From Pseudomonas sp. MWU15-20650 (lineage in GTDB: Bacteria; Pseudomonadota; Gammaproteobacteria; Pseudomonadales; Pseudomonadaceae): 64,000 nt of DNA. The stretch spans positions 1-64,000 of the forward strand of contig NZ_JALJFG010000031.1 in assembly GCF_023242475.1 (NCBI RefSeq), written 5' to 3'. Position numbers and translations under genes: made by a program. The number at the start of each line of letters is the position of its first letter. Within the stretch, counting starts at the first letter, position 1. Shown here one piece after another: positions 16,877 through 25,469 of this stretch. The notes under the pieces are model-generated. The model had not been told where the DNA came from. It worked only from the letters and a program-made list of their open reading frames with translations, and searched no databases.

Positions 16877-17515
16877 TTAGCGATTGGGCTGCGGGGTGAG
16901 CCGCAGGTACGGCTTAACTGCACGGTAGCCCTTCGGAAAACGTTTCTTGATCTCTTCCTCGTCCTTGAGCGACGGCACAATCACCACTTCATCACCGTCC
17001 TGCCAGTTGGCGGGGGTGGCAACCTTGTGGTTGTCAGTCAGTTGCAGCGAATCAATGACCCGCAGGATTTCATGGAAGTTGCGGCCAGTGCTGGCCGGGT
17101 ACGTGATGGTCAGGCGGATCTTCTTGTTCGGGTCGATCACGAATAAGGAGCGCACGGTCAGCGTGTCACTGGCGTTCGGATGGATCAGGTCATAGAGGTC
17201 CGAGACCTTGCGGTCCGCATCGGCCAGGATCGGGAAGTTGACGACCGTACTCTGGGTTTCGTTGATATCTTCGATCCACTTGTGGTGCGAGTCCACCGGG
17301 TCCACCGACAGGGCAATGGCCTTGACGCCACGCTGGGCGAATTGGTCCTTGAGCTTGGCGGTGAAGCCCAGCTCGGTGGTGCACACTGGAGTGAAGTCCG
17401 CCGGATGGGAAAACAGTACACCCCAGCTATCGCCCAGCCATTCGTGGAAACGGATCTTGCCGGCGCTGGAATCCTGTTCGAAGTCGGGGGCGATGTCGCC
17501 CAGTCTTAGGCTCAT
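16877..17515 (-). CDS. lsfA: 1-Cys peroxiredoxin (LsfA, Prx6 family)
   Basis: This 212-residue cytoplasmic peroxidase reduces hydroperoxides. The single cysteine of the protein is Cys45 in the active site PADFTPVCTTELG, so there is no resolving Cys; this is the Prx6 type, with the C-terminal extension after about residue 150. The ATG follows AGGAG. LsfA was named as a sulfate-starvation protein in Pseudomonas, and its place next to ssu agrees with co-regulation. An AT-rich palindrome lies 64 bases upstream. Confidence 0.92.
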   Translation of the reverse strand: MSLRLGDIAPDFEQDSSAGKIRFHEWLGDSWGVLFSHPADFTPVCTTELGFTAKLKDQFAQRGVKAIALSVDPVDSHHKWIEDINETQSTVVNFPILADADRKVSDLYDLIHPNASDTLTVRSLFVIDPNKKIRLTITYPASTGRNFHEILRVIDSLQLTDNHKVATPANWQDGDEVVIVPSLKDEEEIKKRFPKGYRAVKPYLRLTPQPNR

Positions 17516-17577
17516 GGTGTGGCTCCTGGTGAGTGCTTATGGAGCCCACTGTGCATGGGTCTGCGACTATTTAAAAA

Positions 17578-17597
17578 GAATAAATATCGATTTATTT
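17578..17597 (-). promoter_or_regulatory. AT-rich palindrome upstream of lsfA
   Basis: GAATAAA (17578-17584) and TTTATTT (17591-17597) face each other around TATCGA, about 64 bases before the lsfA ATG. The GAATAAA arm also occurs upstream of ssuE. It is likely an operator or part of the promoter; the binding protein is unknown. Confidence 0.45.
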
Positions 17598-17750
17598 AGA
17601 CGATAAAGGAATATTAAATTTCTGTTCACTGGACGCGCAAACGGGCGAGGATCAACATCCATTTCAAGGTTCGAGAAGGCCTTGAGACGCTGTACAAAGA
17701 GGGAATTCGGGAAGGGCTTGCGGGGGTTGAGCCCGACTTGAAAGCAAGAC

Positions 17751-17780
17751 ACCTTGCCCGGCATTGCGCCGGGCAAGGTT
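17751..17780 (-). terminator. Strong hairpin after the OprD-family porin gene
   Basis: A perfect 12-bp stem (17751-17762 with 17768-17779) has a 5-base loop. It starts eight bases past the porin stop. The T tract is weak, so it may act mainly as a 3' stabiliser. Confidence 0.65.
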
Positions 17781-17787
17781 TACAGCC

Positions 17788-19131
17788 TTACAGCAGCGGG
17801 ATCGAGTAGCTGACGATCAGGCGGTTTTCGTCCTGGTCGCGGGTAGCAACGTCGGTGCGCCACATGGCGTTTTTCCACGCCACGCCGAGGTTTTTCAGCG
17901 GGCCTTCTGGAACAACGTAAGCCAGGGTGATATCACGTTCCCATTCAGACTTGTCACCAGCGGTGGTCTGAATGTTGGTGCCTTTGAGGTAGACCACACC
18001 AGCGGTCAGGCCAGGTACACCCACTTTGGCGAAGTCATAAGCGTAACGTGCTTGCCAGGTACGCTCGCCAGCACGGGCAAACTTCTGGATTTGCATGTCG
18101 GTCGTGGTGCTGTTCGACGAACCGTCACCTTGGTTCAGCCAAGGGAAGTCACTGTCGCCCTTGGTGTACTGATAACCGCCACCGAAGGTGTGGCCGTTAA
18201 CCGAGTACAGAGCCAGGTAGCTGTACAGGTCGTTGTCGACCTTGCCCAGAGTGGTTGGCTTGGCACCGTCGTTGTAGTAACCGGAGGTGTAGTAGGCAGT
18301 GTTATTGCCGTTGGCGCCGTTGTCGCGGCTGCGGTAGTAACGCAGGTCACTTTTCAGCACGCCCGGGCCGATTGCCCAGTTGTGTACCAAGCCCAGGAAG
18401 TTCTGGGAGTAGAAATCTTTCAGCTCGCCGAAATAGTACGAAGCGGTCAGATCCTTGGTGATCTTGTAGTCAGCACCCGCGTAGTAGAACTTGTTGCTGA
18501 ATTTGCCGGTGTCGTAGTTGGAGCTTTTGTTCGCGCCAGCAATCGACAGGTTTTCATTGTTGCTGGAGTTACGACCCTTGGCGGATTCGATCTGGCCAGC
18601 AGTCAGGGTCAAGTCTTTGATTTCGTTGGAAACGATCTCGCCGCCCTGGAAAGTCTGAGGCAACAGGCGACCATCGTTGGTCTTGATCACCGGGTTGTTT
18701 GGCTGCAGGGTGCCGATTTTCGCTACGGTCTGGGAGATCTTGACCTTACCGGTCACGCCCAGGCTGGCGAAATCGCTGACAGCTTTGTTGCCGTCGCTTG
18801 GGAACACAGTGCCGCCCGAAGCGGTGCCGCTGTAGTTGCCGTGGTTATCGCGGCTGGAGTCCAGACGCATGCCATACAGGCCAATAGCGTCAACACCGAA
18901 CTGAACAGTACCTTGGGTGAAACCCGAGATGAAACGCAGGTCGAAGCCTTGGCCCCATTCAGCGTTCTTGCTACGGCTGCTCGCAGTAGGAGCGCCATCG
19001 CGGTTGTCAGTGTTGATGTAGAAGTTACGCAGGCCCAGAGTAGCCTTGCTGTCTTCGATGAAACCGGCGGAGTGTGCCTGTTGCGCAATTGCAGCCACAG
19101 CCACGGCCAACGCCAATGTTGACTTCTTCAT
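17788..19131 (-). CDS. OprD-family outer-membrane porin (OprE-like)
   Basis: This 447-residue porin has a signal peptide (KKSTLALAVAVAAIAQQAHS, cleaved before AGFIEDS) and the OprD features of an N-terminal SKATLGLRNFY strand and a terminal beta-strand ending VSYSIPLL. Asp and Asn-rich loops match the OprE/OprQ branch more than basic-amino-acid OprD; I assign the branch with caution. The ATG follows AGGAG. It is divergent from a taurine-type binding protein over a 370-base AT-rich spacer, and it may admit small anions or sulfonates. Confidence 0.82.
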   Translation of the reverse strand: MKKSTLALAVAVAAIAQQAHSAGFIEDSKATLGLRNFYINTDNRDGAPTASSRSKNAEWGQGFDLRFISGFTQGTVQFGVDAIGLYGMRLDSSRDNHGNYSGTASGGTVFPSDGNKAVSDFASLGVTGKVKISQTVAKIGTLQPNNPVIKTNDGRLLPQTFQGGEIVSNEIKDLTLTAGQIESAKGRNSSNNENLSIAGANKSSNYDTGKFSNKFYYAGADYKITKDLTASYYFGELKDFYSQNFLGLVHNWAIGPGVLKSDLRYYRSRDNGANGNNTAYYTSGYYNDGAKPTTLGKVDNDLYSYLALYSVNGHTFGGGYQYTKGDSDFPWLNQGDGSSNSTTTDMQIQKFARAGERTWQARYAYDFAKVGVPGLTAGVVYLKGTNIQTTAGDKSEWERDITLAYVVPEGPLKNLGVAWKNAMWRTDVATRDQDENRLIVSYSIPLL

Positions 19132-19501
19132 GTACCGCTCCTCTCATTTCTAATTTTTGTATTTCTTAGGTCTCGGGTCTGACGCCCTCGATCCACAGAT
19201 GCGCGATTAGCGCCGGATAGTGACTACCAAGTCAATCGTAACCTTGTATGTCTACTACCTTCGTCTAACCGCAGTTAATTTGGTCCCTGCAGGGTAATGA
19301 GTTTTTCATACACCCAAAAAGAATTGTTTCATTCTTTTTCATACGATTCAGGAATAAGTCTTTCTTTGCAGCAAGCTAGCCAGCATAGACCACCTGCTCC
19401 ATAAGCTAATGCCTAAAAGGTATTTACCAGCCTTTTTTTAGATCGATTAGTGTGGCCGTACGGTTTCATACGTCACCCACGATCAAAAAGGCGACGCCAT
19501 C
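19132..19501. promoter_or_regulatory. AT-rich divergent control region with a perfect inverted repeat
   Basis: This 370-base region holds no gene. It contains AAAAAGAAT (19316-19324) and ATTCTTTTT (19331-19339), a perfect 9-base inverted repeat around TGTTTC. TTTCATAC occurs three times, near 19305, 19338 and 19463. It separates the porin gene from the tauA-like gene, so both promoters should lie here. No ANR or sigma-54 consensus was found by eye. Confidence 0.5.
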
Positions 19502-20488
19502 ATGGCCAAAGGCACATCCTCCCGTCAATTTGTTACAGTTTTTGTATCACTAATACTTTCTTTTGGTGTCAAGGCGGCTGATTTAACCATCGGCTATCAA
19601 ACCGGCATCGACCCCAGCAAAGTCCCCCAGGCCAACGGTCTCTACGAAAAAGCCCTTGGCCAGAAGATCAATTGGCGCCGGTTCAACAGTGGGCCTCAAG
19701 TGGTCACGGCCATCGCATCCGGCGATGTGCAAATCGGCAATCTCGGTTCCAGCCCCCTCGCAGCAGCGGCTTCACGCAATCTACCGATCGTGGCTTTTAT
19801 CGTATCGGCGCAGATCAATACTTCTGAAGCCTTGGTGGTGCGCAATGGCAGCGGCATCGACAAACCCGACGATCTGATCGGCAAAACCATTGCCACACCG
19901 TTCGTATCAACCTCTCATTACAGCCTGCTCGGCGCGCTCAAGCATTGGGGCCTAGACACCCAGAAAGTCAAAGTGGTGAACCTGCAACCGGCCGAAATCG
20001 CCGCCGCGTGGAAACGCGGTGACATTGATGGCGCCTTCGTGTGGTCGCCCGCCCTGGGAGAAATTCGCAAGACCGGAAAAACCCTGACAGACGCGGCGCA
20101 GGTGGGTCAGTGGGGTGCACCGACGTTCGAAGTGTGGGTAGCCCGTAAGGATTTTGCAGAAAAACATCCTGACGTAGTGGCCAAGTTTGCCAAGGTTACG
20201 CTGGACTCTTTCGCCGACTATGCCGCCCATAAAGACAGCTGGACGGTGGACTCCGACGCCGTGCAGAAAATCGCTAAATTGACAGGCTCAAATGCTGCCG
20301 ACATTCCCGAACTGCTGGCCGGCACGACCTTTCCGGACGCACAGGCACAGAAAACCGATGCGCTGCTCAACGGCGGCACGGCAAAGGCGATTGGGGAGAC
20401 GGCGAAGTTCTTGCGGGAGCAGGGGAAAGTGGAGACGGTGCTGCCCGACTATTCAGCGTATGTGACCGATAAGTTCGTCAAAGACTGA
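19502..20488 (+). CDS. Taurine/sulfonate-type periplasmic binding protein (TauA-like), solitary
   Basis: This 328-residue secreted protein has a signal peptide ending VKAADLTIGYQ and the TauA/SsuA fold; IGYQTGIDPSKV, SGDVQIGNLGSSPL and GAFVWSPALGE are characteristic. No tauB, tauC or tauD follows. It may deliver its ligand to the SsuBC transporter or to a Tau system elsewhere. Location beside ssu and lsfA suggests sulfur-responsive expression. A REP-like hairpin closes the gene. Confidence 0.82.
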   Translation: MAKGTSSRQFVTVFVSLILSFGVKAADLTIGYQTGIDPSKVPQANGLYEKALGQKINWRRFNSGPQVVTAIASGDVQIGNLGSSPLAAAASRNLPIVAFIVSAQINTSEALVVRNGSGIDKPDDLIGKTIATPFVSTSHYSLLGALKHWGLDTQKVKVVNLQPAEIAAAWKRGDIDGAFVWSPALGEIRKTGKTLTDAAQVGQWGAPTFEVWVARKDFAEKHPDVVAKFAKVTLDSFADYAAHKDSWTVDSDAVQKIAKLTGSNAADIPELLAGTTFPDAQAQKTDALLNGGTAKAIGETAKFLREQGKVETVLPDYSAYVTDKFVKD

Positions 20489-20497
20489 ACACAATCA

Positions 20498-20530
20498 AAT
20501 GTGGGAGGGGGTTTGCTCCCTCCCACATTT
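20498..20530. repeat. REP-like palindrome between the tauA-like gene and argA
   Basis: AAATGTGGGAGGG and CCCTCCCACATTT pair around GGTTTGCT. It lies between two converging genes and is a single-unit REP that can act as a bidirectional 3' hairpin. Confidence 0.7.
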
Positions 20531-20557
20531 GGATAGCCATGGTTTACTGCATCGAAT

Positions 20558-21856
20558 TTACAGGGCCTTCTCGAAAATCTTCGAGTTACGCTGATAGTTG
20601 TACAGCGACGCCCGCGCCGACGGCAGGCGGTCCACACTGCTCGGCACAAACCCTCGTTCACGGAACCAGTGGGCGGTACGGGTGGTAAGCACAAACAAGG
20701 TCTTCAAGCCCTGCGCCCGCGCGCGGGTTTCAATGCGCTCGAGCAACTCATCGCCGCGCCCGCCGTGACGGTATTCCGGGTTCACCGCCAGACACGCCAG
20801 TTCACCCGCATCCGAATCCGCGATCTGATACAGCGCCGCGCAGGCGATGATCATGCCTTCGCGCTCGACCACGCTGAACTGTTCGATCTCACGCTCCAGC
20901 ACTTCCCGCGAGCGGCGTACCAAGATGCCTTGCTCTTCCAGCGGGCTGATCAGGTCAAGCAAACCGCCGACGTCTTCAATTGCGGCTTCGCGCACCAACT
21001 CGAATTGCTCCTGGGCCACCAGCGTACCGCCGCCGTCCCGGGTGAACAGTTCGGTGAGCAAGGCGCCATCTTCGGCATAACTGACGATATGGCTGCGCCC
21101 TACCCCGCCACGACATGCTTGCGCGGCGGCATCGAGCAGCTCGGCTTGATAGTTGTTGCCCAGGCGTTGCAGGTGCGCCGGCACTTGTTGCGGGCGCAAC
21201 TCACGCACCAGTCGGCCATGTTCATCGATCAGCCCCAGGTCGGCGCCAAACAGCAGCAGCTTGTCGGCGCCCAGGTCGATGGCGGCGCGGGTGGCGACGT
21301 CTTCGCAGGCCAGGTTGAAAATCTCGCCAGTGGGCGAATACCCCAGGGGCGACAGCAGCACGATGGAGCGCTCATCCAGCAGGCGATTGATGCCCTTGCG
21401 ATCGACCCGGCGCACTTCGCCAGTGTGGTGGTAGTCCACACCTTCAAGCACACCGATCGGCCGGGCGGTCACCAGGTTGCCGCTGGCCACCCGCAGGCGT
21501 GAGCCCTGCATGGGCGACGAGGCCATGTCCATCGACAAACGCGCTTCAATGGCGATACGCAGCTGGCCGACTGCGTCGATCACACACTCCAGCGTCGCGG
21601 CATCGGTAATGCGCAAACCTTCGTGGTAAGCCGGAGTCAGGCCGCGTGCCTGGAGGCGGGTTTCAATTTGCGGACGCGAGCCGTGGACCAGCACCAACCG
21701 CACACCCAGGCTGTGGAGCAGCACCAGGTCGTGGACGATATTGCCGAAGTTCGGGTGTTCCACACCATCGCCGGGCAGCATGACCACAAACGTGCAGTCG
21801 CGGTGGGCGTTGATGTAAGGCGAAGCATGACGAAGCCAATTGACGTATTCGGGCAT
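20558..21856 (-). CDS. argA: N-acetylglutamate synthase (ArgA)
   Basis: This 432-residue cytoplasmic enzyme makes N-acetylglutamate from acetyl-CoA and glutamate, the first step of arginine synthesis. It has an amino-acid-kinase-like N-terminal domain (with VMLPGDGVEHPNFGNIVHD and VHGSRPQIE) and a C-terminal GNAT domain (AVNPEYRHGGRGDELLE binds acetyl-CoA). Pseudomonas also has bifunctional ArgJ, so ArgA mainly replenishes the cycle. It is read in the same direction as argE, 133 bases downstream of it. Confidence 0.95.
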   Translation of the reverse strand: MPEYVNWLRHASPYINAHRDCTFVVMLPGDGVEHPNFGNIVHDLVLLHSLGVRLVLVHGSRPQIETRLQARGLTPAYHEGLRITDAATLECVIDAVGQLRIAIEARLSMDMASSPMQGSRLRVASGNLVTARPIGVLEGVDYHHTGEVRRVDRKGINRLLDERSIVLLSPLGYSPTGEIFNLACEDVATRAAIDLGADKLLLFGADLGLIDEHGRLVRELRPQQVPAHLQRLGNNYQAELLDAAAQACRGGVGRSHIVSYAEDGALLTELFTRDGGGTLVAQEQFELVREAAIEDVGGLLDLISPLEEQGILVRRSREVLEREIEQFSVVEREGMIIACAALYQIADSDAGELACLAVNPEYRHGGRGDELLERIETRARAQGLKTLFVLTTRTAHWFRERGFVPSSVDRLPSARASLYNYQRNSKIFEKAL

Positions 21857-21989
21857 AAAACCTGGGCCTGTAATAAAAAGCAGCCGAAAAAGGACGAATC
21901 GTGAAAGCGCACAGCGGGCTGATGGTTATCGTCGGAACAGGCTTGGCGACACGCTCGCTCTCCTTATGTACGAATGGGCAGGGGTTAAT

Positions 21990-23138
21990 TTATGCAGGTT
22001 TCAGGCAGTAATGTTCGATCAACTCTCGCAATAGACGCACTGTAGGCGTCAAGCGTGACATTTCGAGGTATTCACCCGGCTGGTGGGCGCAGTCAATATC
22101 GCCAGGGCCAAGGACCAGGGTTTCGCAACCAAGGCGCTGAAGATAAGGCGCTTCGGTGCCGAACGCTACTGCTTCAGCACGATGACCGGTCAATCGCTCC
22201 GCAACCCGCACCAGTTCGGTGTCTTCCGGTTGCTCGAAGGGCGGCACTTCAGGGAACAACGGCGCGTAATCAATCTTGACTTTATGGCGTTCGGCCAGGG
22301 GTTCGAGCTTCTGACGAATGGCGTCGCGCAGCACCTGGGGATCCATTCCCGGCAGCGGCCGCAGGTCAAATTCCAGGGAACACTGGCCGCAGATGCGGTT
22401 GGGATTGTCCCCCCCATGAATGCAACCAAGGTTCAGCGTCGGCTGTGGCACGCTGAATTGCGGATTGCGGTACTCGCGCTGCCAGGCCAGGCGCAGGCCC
22501 CGCAGTTCGCCGATGGCGTCATGCATGGCTTCCAGGGCACTGTGGCCCAGGCTCGGGTCCGACGAATGGCCGCTACGGCCGAGGATGTCGATGCGCTCCA
22601 TCATCACGCCTTTATGCAGCCGAATCGGCTTGAGGCCGGTCGGCTCCCCAATCACCGCGGCACGCCCCAGCGGGCGCCCGGCAGCCGCCAATGCGCGGGC
22701 GCCGGACATGGAGCTTTCTTCGTCGCAGGTGGCAAGGATCAGCAGCGGTTGCTTGAACGGCTGATCCAGCAGCGGTAATACGGCTTCAATGGCCAGCGCG
22801 AAAAAACCCTTCATGTCGCAACTGCCCAATCCTACCCAGCGGCCGTCAACTTCCGTCAGCTTGAGCGGGTCGGTCTTCCACAGTGCGGCGTCATAAGGAA
22901 CGGTATCGCTATGGCCGGCCAACACCAGGCCACCCGGGCCACTGCCGAAGCTGGCCAATAGGTTGAACTTGCCGGGGCTGACGTGTTGGATATCAATGGC
23001 GAAGCCCAAGTCGCCCAGCCAGCCAGCGAGCAAATCGATTACCGGGCGGTTGGTCTGGTCGAGAGACGCTTGGGTACAGCTGACCGAAGGCGCGGCAATC
23101 AATGCAGCAAACTGCTCTTTCATCGAGGGTAATGGCAT
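21990..23138 (-). CDS. argE: Acetylornithine deacetylase (ArgE)
   Basis: This 382-residue M20-family metallohydrolase should convert N-acetylornithine to ornithine. The metal-binding motifs LAGHSDTVPYD and ATCDEESSMSG and the dimerisation-domain segment are present. The open frame runs 39 codons further upstream, but the ATG at 23138 gives family length; its ribosome-binding site is weak. Since Pseudomonas recycles acetyl groups by ArgJ, ArgE may be dispensable or act on other acylated amino acids. Confidence 0.9.
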   Translation of the reverse strand: MPLPSMKEQFAALIAAPSVSCTQASLDQTNRPVIDLLAGWLGDLGFAIDIQHVSPGKFNLLASFGSGPGGLVLAGHSDTVPYDAALWKTDPLKLTEVDGRWVGLGSCDMKGFFALAIEAVLPLLDQPFKQPLLILATCDEESSMSGARALAAAGRPLGRAAVIGEPTGLKPIRLHKGVMMERIDILGRSGHSSDPSLGHSALEAMHDAIGELRGLRLAWQREYRNPQFSVPQPTLNLGCIHGGDNPNRICGQCSLEFDLRPLPGMDPQVLRDAIRQKLEPLAERHKVKIDYAPLFPEVPPFEQPEDTELVRVAERLTGHRAEAVAFGTEAPYLQRLGCETLVLGPGDIDCAHQPGEYLEMSRLTPTVRLLRELIEHYCLKPA

Positions 23139-23296
23139 GCGCGGTCTCTCAACTTCACGGATGAGCCCCACTATAGAGCCATCTGCACGACACAATAAAC
23201 CGTTGCGGCGCGTTGCCGGGCTCAGTCCTGTACACTGCACGGCCTTGGCAGCCACTCTTTTCCCCGGCTGCGCTCCCGATCCTGGATTTTCCGGCC

Positions 23297-24664
23297 ATGC
23301 AGAAAGAAACCGAAATCAAGCTCCGCGTCAGCCGCGAAACACTCGCCGCGCTGCGTGAGCACCCGCTACTGAAAAAACGCAACAAAAGTGGCTGGGAACG
23401 CCGTGAGTTGATGAACCAGTACTTCGATACCCCCGAGCGCGACCTGGCCCAGGCCAAGGTGGCCCTGCGCCTGCGCAAGGACGGTGACGCAATCATCCAG
23501 ACCCTCAAGACCCGTGGCCAAAGCGTTGCCGGCTTGTCGGAACGCAACGAGTACAACTGGGACCTGCCCAAAGCCAAGCTCGACGTAAAGAAACTCGACG
23601 GCGAATGCTGGCCTGAGCAACTGGCCGAGCTGGACAAAAAGACCCTCAAGCCGATCTTCACCACCGACTTCGTGCGTGAACGCGCCGAAATCGCCTGGGG
23701 CCGTGGCAAGGCCAAGGTGGTGATCGAAGCCGCCCTGGACCTGGGCCATGTGGTGGTCGGCAAGCAGAAAGAAGAAATCTGCGAGCTGGAACTGGAATTG
23801 CGCGAAGGCGAACCGGCAGCCCTGCTGGAACTGGCTGCGGAACTGGCCGCGACCCTGGCCCTGATGCCGTGTGATATCAGCAAGGCTGAGCGCGGCTACC
23901 GCCTGTATGACGCCAGCAGCTATTCCCTGAGCTTGCCGGCACCGCAACTGCAGGCTGAAATGCCGTTGGACGACGCTTTCGCCGCAATCATGTGGCACCT
24001 GCTGGGCAGCAGCCAGCGCCTGGCCGAACAATACCGTTTCAACGGCCACTGGCGCCTGCTGCAGGATTGGGTGGAAAACCTCGGCGAACTGCGTGCCCTG
24101 ATCGGCAGCCTCGGCCAGGCCGCACCGCGTCAATCCACCAGCGAACTGCGCAGTGCACTGGATGCCCTACTGGAGGACTGGCGCCCGCTGGTCCAGGCCG
24201 GTGACGACGATGAAGACATTCGCAAAGCCGCGCCAGAGCAGTTCGTCGAAGAGTTGGAAGACGTGCGCTGGGGCCTGTTCTCACTGAACACCTCACGCTG
24301 GCTGCTGGCCCGTACCTGGACCGCCGAGCGCAACGTGCGCGGCAACCGCCAGGGGGCTGCGCAAATCACCAACTGGCTGCCACGCCTGCTGGCCGACGAC
24401 GCCGTGGCCCTGCAACTGCCGCGCTACCAACAGCAACCGGAAGACCTGGCCGAGCAACTGCCGCGCATCGAACGCATCCAGGCCTGGCTGCACCATGCGC
24501 GTCATGTGGTGGACATTCCGGAACTGGACCGCTTGTACGGCGAGCTCAACAAGTTGGCGCAACTGGCCAACCAGCCGATCACCGATGAATCGCTCGATGC
24601 GCGTATGCATCAGGCGATTGCGGTGTATCAGAACCGCGCGTGGAAGACCTTGTTGCGTCTGTAA
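23297..24664 (+). CDS. CYTH and CHAD domain protein, probable inorganic triphosphatase
   Basis: This 455-residue cytoplasmic protein has an N-terminal CYTH domain (residues 1 to about 200) with the defining EXEXK motif at residues 4-8 (ETEIK). Its C-terminal helical CHAD-like region (about 220-450) should bind polyphosphate. E. coli YgiF of this family hydrolyses triphosphate. The ATG at 23297 places the motif correctly at the N-terminus; longer frames start in the argE promoter. It is divergent from argE, with 158 bases between the starts. Confidence 0.85.
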   Translation: MQKETEIKLRVSRETLAALREHPLLKKRNKSGWERRELMNQYFDTPERDLAQAKVALRLRKDGDAIIQTLKTRGQSVAGLSERNEYNWDLPKAKLDVKKLDGECWPEQLAELDKKTLKPIFTTDFVRERAEIAWGRGKAKVVIEAALDLGHVVVGKQKEEICELELELREGEPAALLELAAELAATLALMPCDISKAERGYRLYDASSYSLSLPAPQLQAEMPLDDAFAAIMWHLLGSSQRLAEQYRFNGHWRLLQDWVENLGELRALIGSLGQAAPRQSTSELRSALDALLEDWRPLVQAGDDDEDIRKAAPEQFVEELEDVRWGLFSLNTSRWLLARTWTAERNVRGNRQGAAQITNWLPRLLADDAVALQLPRYQQQPEDLAEQLPRIERIQAWLHHARHVVDIPELDRLYGELNKLAQLANQPITDESLDARMHQAIAVYQNRAWKTLLRL

Positions 24665-24665
24665 T

Positions 24666-24821
24666 CTCGCCATCGGGAACAAGCCCCTCCCACGCTGGCT
24701 GTATGCGCCAATCAACCTGTGGAAGGGGGCTTGCCCCGAATGCGGGGTACCCGATACTCCGCAGAGACAGCTTTTGGGGCTGCTGCGCAACCCTGCGCGG
24801 GGCAAGCCCGCTCGCCACAGG
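24666..24821. repeat. Cluster of three REP units
   Basis: Three REP-like elements (about 24666-24693, 24717-24749 and 24795-24821) fill the 207 bases between the CYTH gene and the lrp gene, which converge. Orientations alternate, so the array can fold into large hairpins. No gene is seen in this gap. Confidence 0.7.
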
Positions 24822-24871
24822 GAAATAGACTGCCTTCAAAAGTTGTGTATGCCCCGATGAGGCCGGCCCTG

Positions 24872-25342
24872 TCAGCGCAAGACTGGCAGGCTGGTGGTGG
24901 ACTTGATCTCCGATAAAGCCACAATCGAGTTGACCTCCTGAATCCCCGGCACCATCGACAGCTTCTCGAAGAAGAACCGCTCGTACGCCTCGATGTCCGA
25001 CGTGACGATGCGCAGTAGAAAATCCACCGCCCCCATCAACACATAACACTCCAACACTTCCGGAAACCCTCGAATGGCGTCGGTGAACTCGGTGAAGTTG
25101 GAGCGGCCGTGGGCGTTGAGTTTCACCTCGGCGAAAATTTGCGTGTTGAGGCCAATTTTCTTGCGGTCCAGCAGGGTGACTTGACCACGGATGACCCCCT
25201 CCTCCTTGAGCCGCTGAATACGTCGCCAGCACGGTGACTGCGACAAGCCGACCTGCTCGGCAATCTGCGCACTGGAGAGCGAGGCATCCTCCTGCAGCAG
25301 GGCCAGGATACGGCGGTCGTAAGCGTCCAACTCACTGTGCAT
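24872..25342 (-). CDS. Lrp/AsnC-family transcriptional regulator
   Basis: This 156-residue protein has an N-terminal helix-turn-helix (LDAYDRRILALLQEDASLS to QRLKEEGVI, residues 5-50) and a C-terminal ligand domain (RAM), with VLECYVLMGAVDFLLRIVTSD forming its core. It is divergent from a small unknown gene across 127 bases, the common arrangement for a regulator and its target. The effector amino acid is unknown. Confidence 0.9.
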   Translation of the reverse strand: MHSELDAYDRRILALLQEDASLSSAQIAEQVGLSQSPCWRRIQRLKEEGVIRGQVTLLDRKKIGLNTQIFAEVKLNAHGRSNFTEFTDAIRGFPEVLECYVLMGAVDFLLRIVTSDIEAYERFFFEKLSMVPGIQEVNSIVALSEIKSTTSLPVLR

Positions 25343-25443
25343 AGAAATACCTTTGATTATGCCAATCTTGAATTGCTTGATTCTATTATCAGCAAAACTT
25401 GCTCATTTTAGATAAGAAATCTCCCCTGACGAATGTAAAAATT

Positions 25444-25463
25444 TCTCCAGTCGAATCTGGAGA
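25444..25463 (+). promoter_or_regulatory. Hairpin hiding the ribosome-binding site of the gene at 25470
   Basis: TCTCCAG (25444-25450) pairs perfectly with CTGGAGA (25457-25463) around TCGAAT. The right arm contains the Shine-Dalgarno GGAGAG, whose AUG lies at 25470. The fold would block ribosome binding, or at DNA level the palindrome may be an operator for the divergent Lrp protein. Confidence 0.55.
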
Positions 25464-25469
25464 GTCAGC

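Noticed and set aside
17764..19122. 452-codon plus-strand open frame across the porin gene
   Set aside because: It is a shadow of the OprD-family gene, whose signal peptide, barrel end and ribosome-binding site are all intact.
19132..19501. ANR box for the OprE-like porin
   Set aside because: No TTGAT-N4-ATCAA site is present in the spacer, although OprE of P. aeruginosa is known as anaerobically induced.
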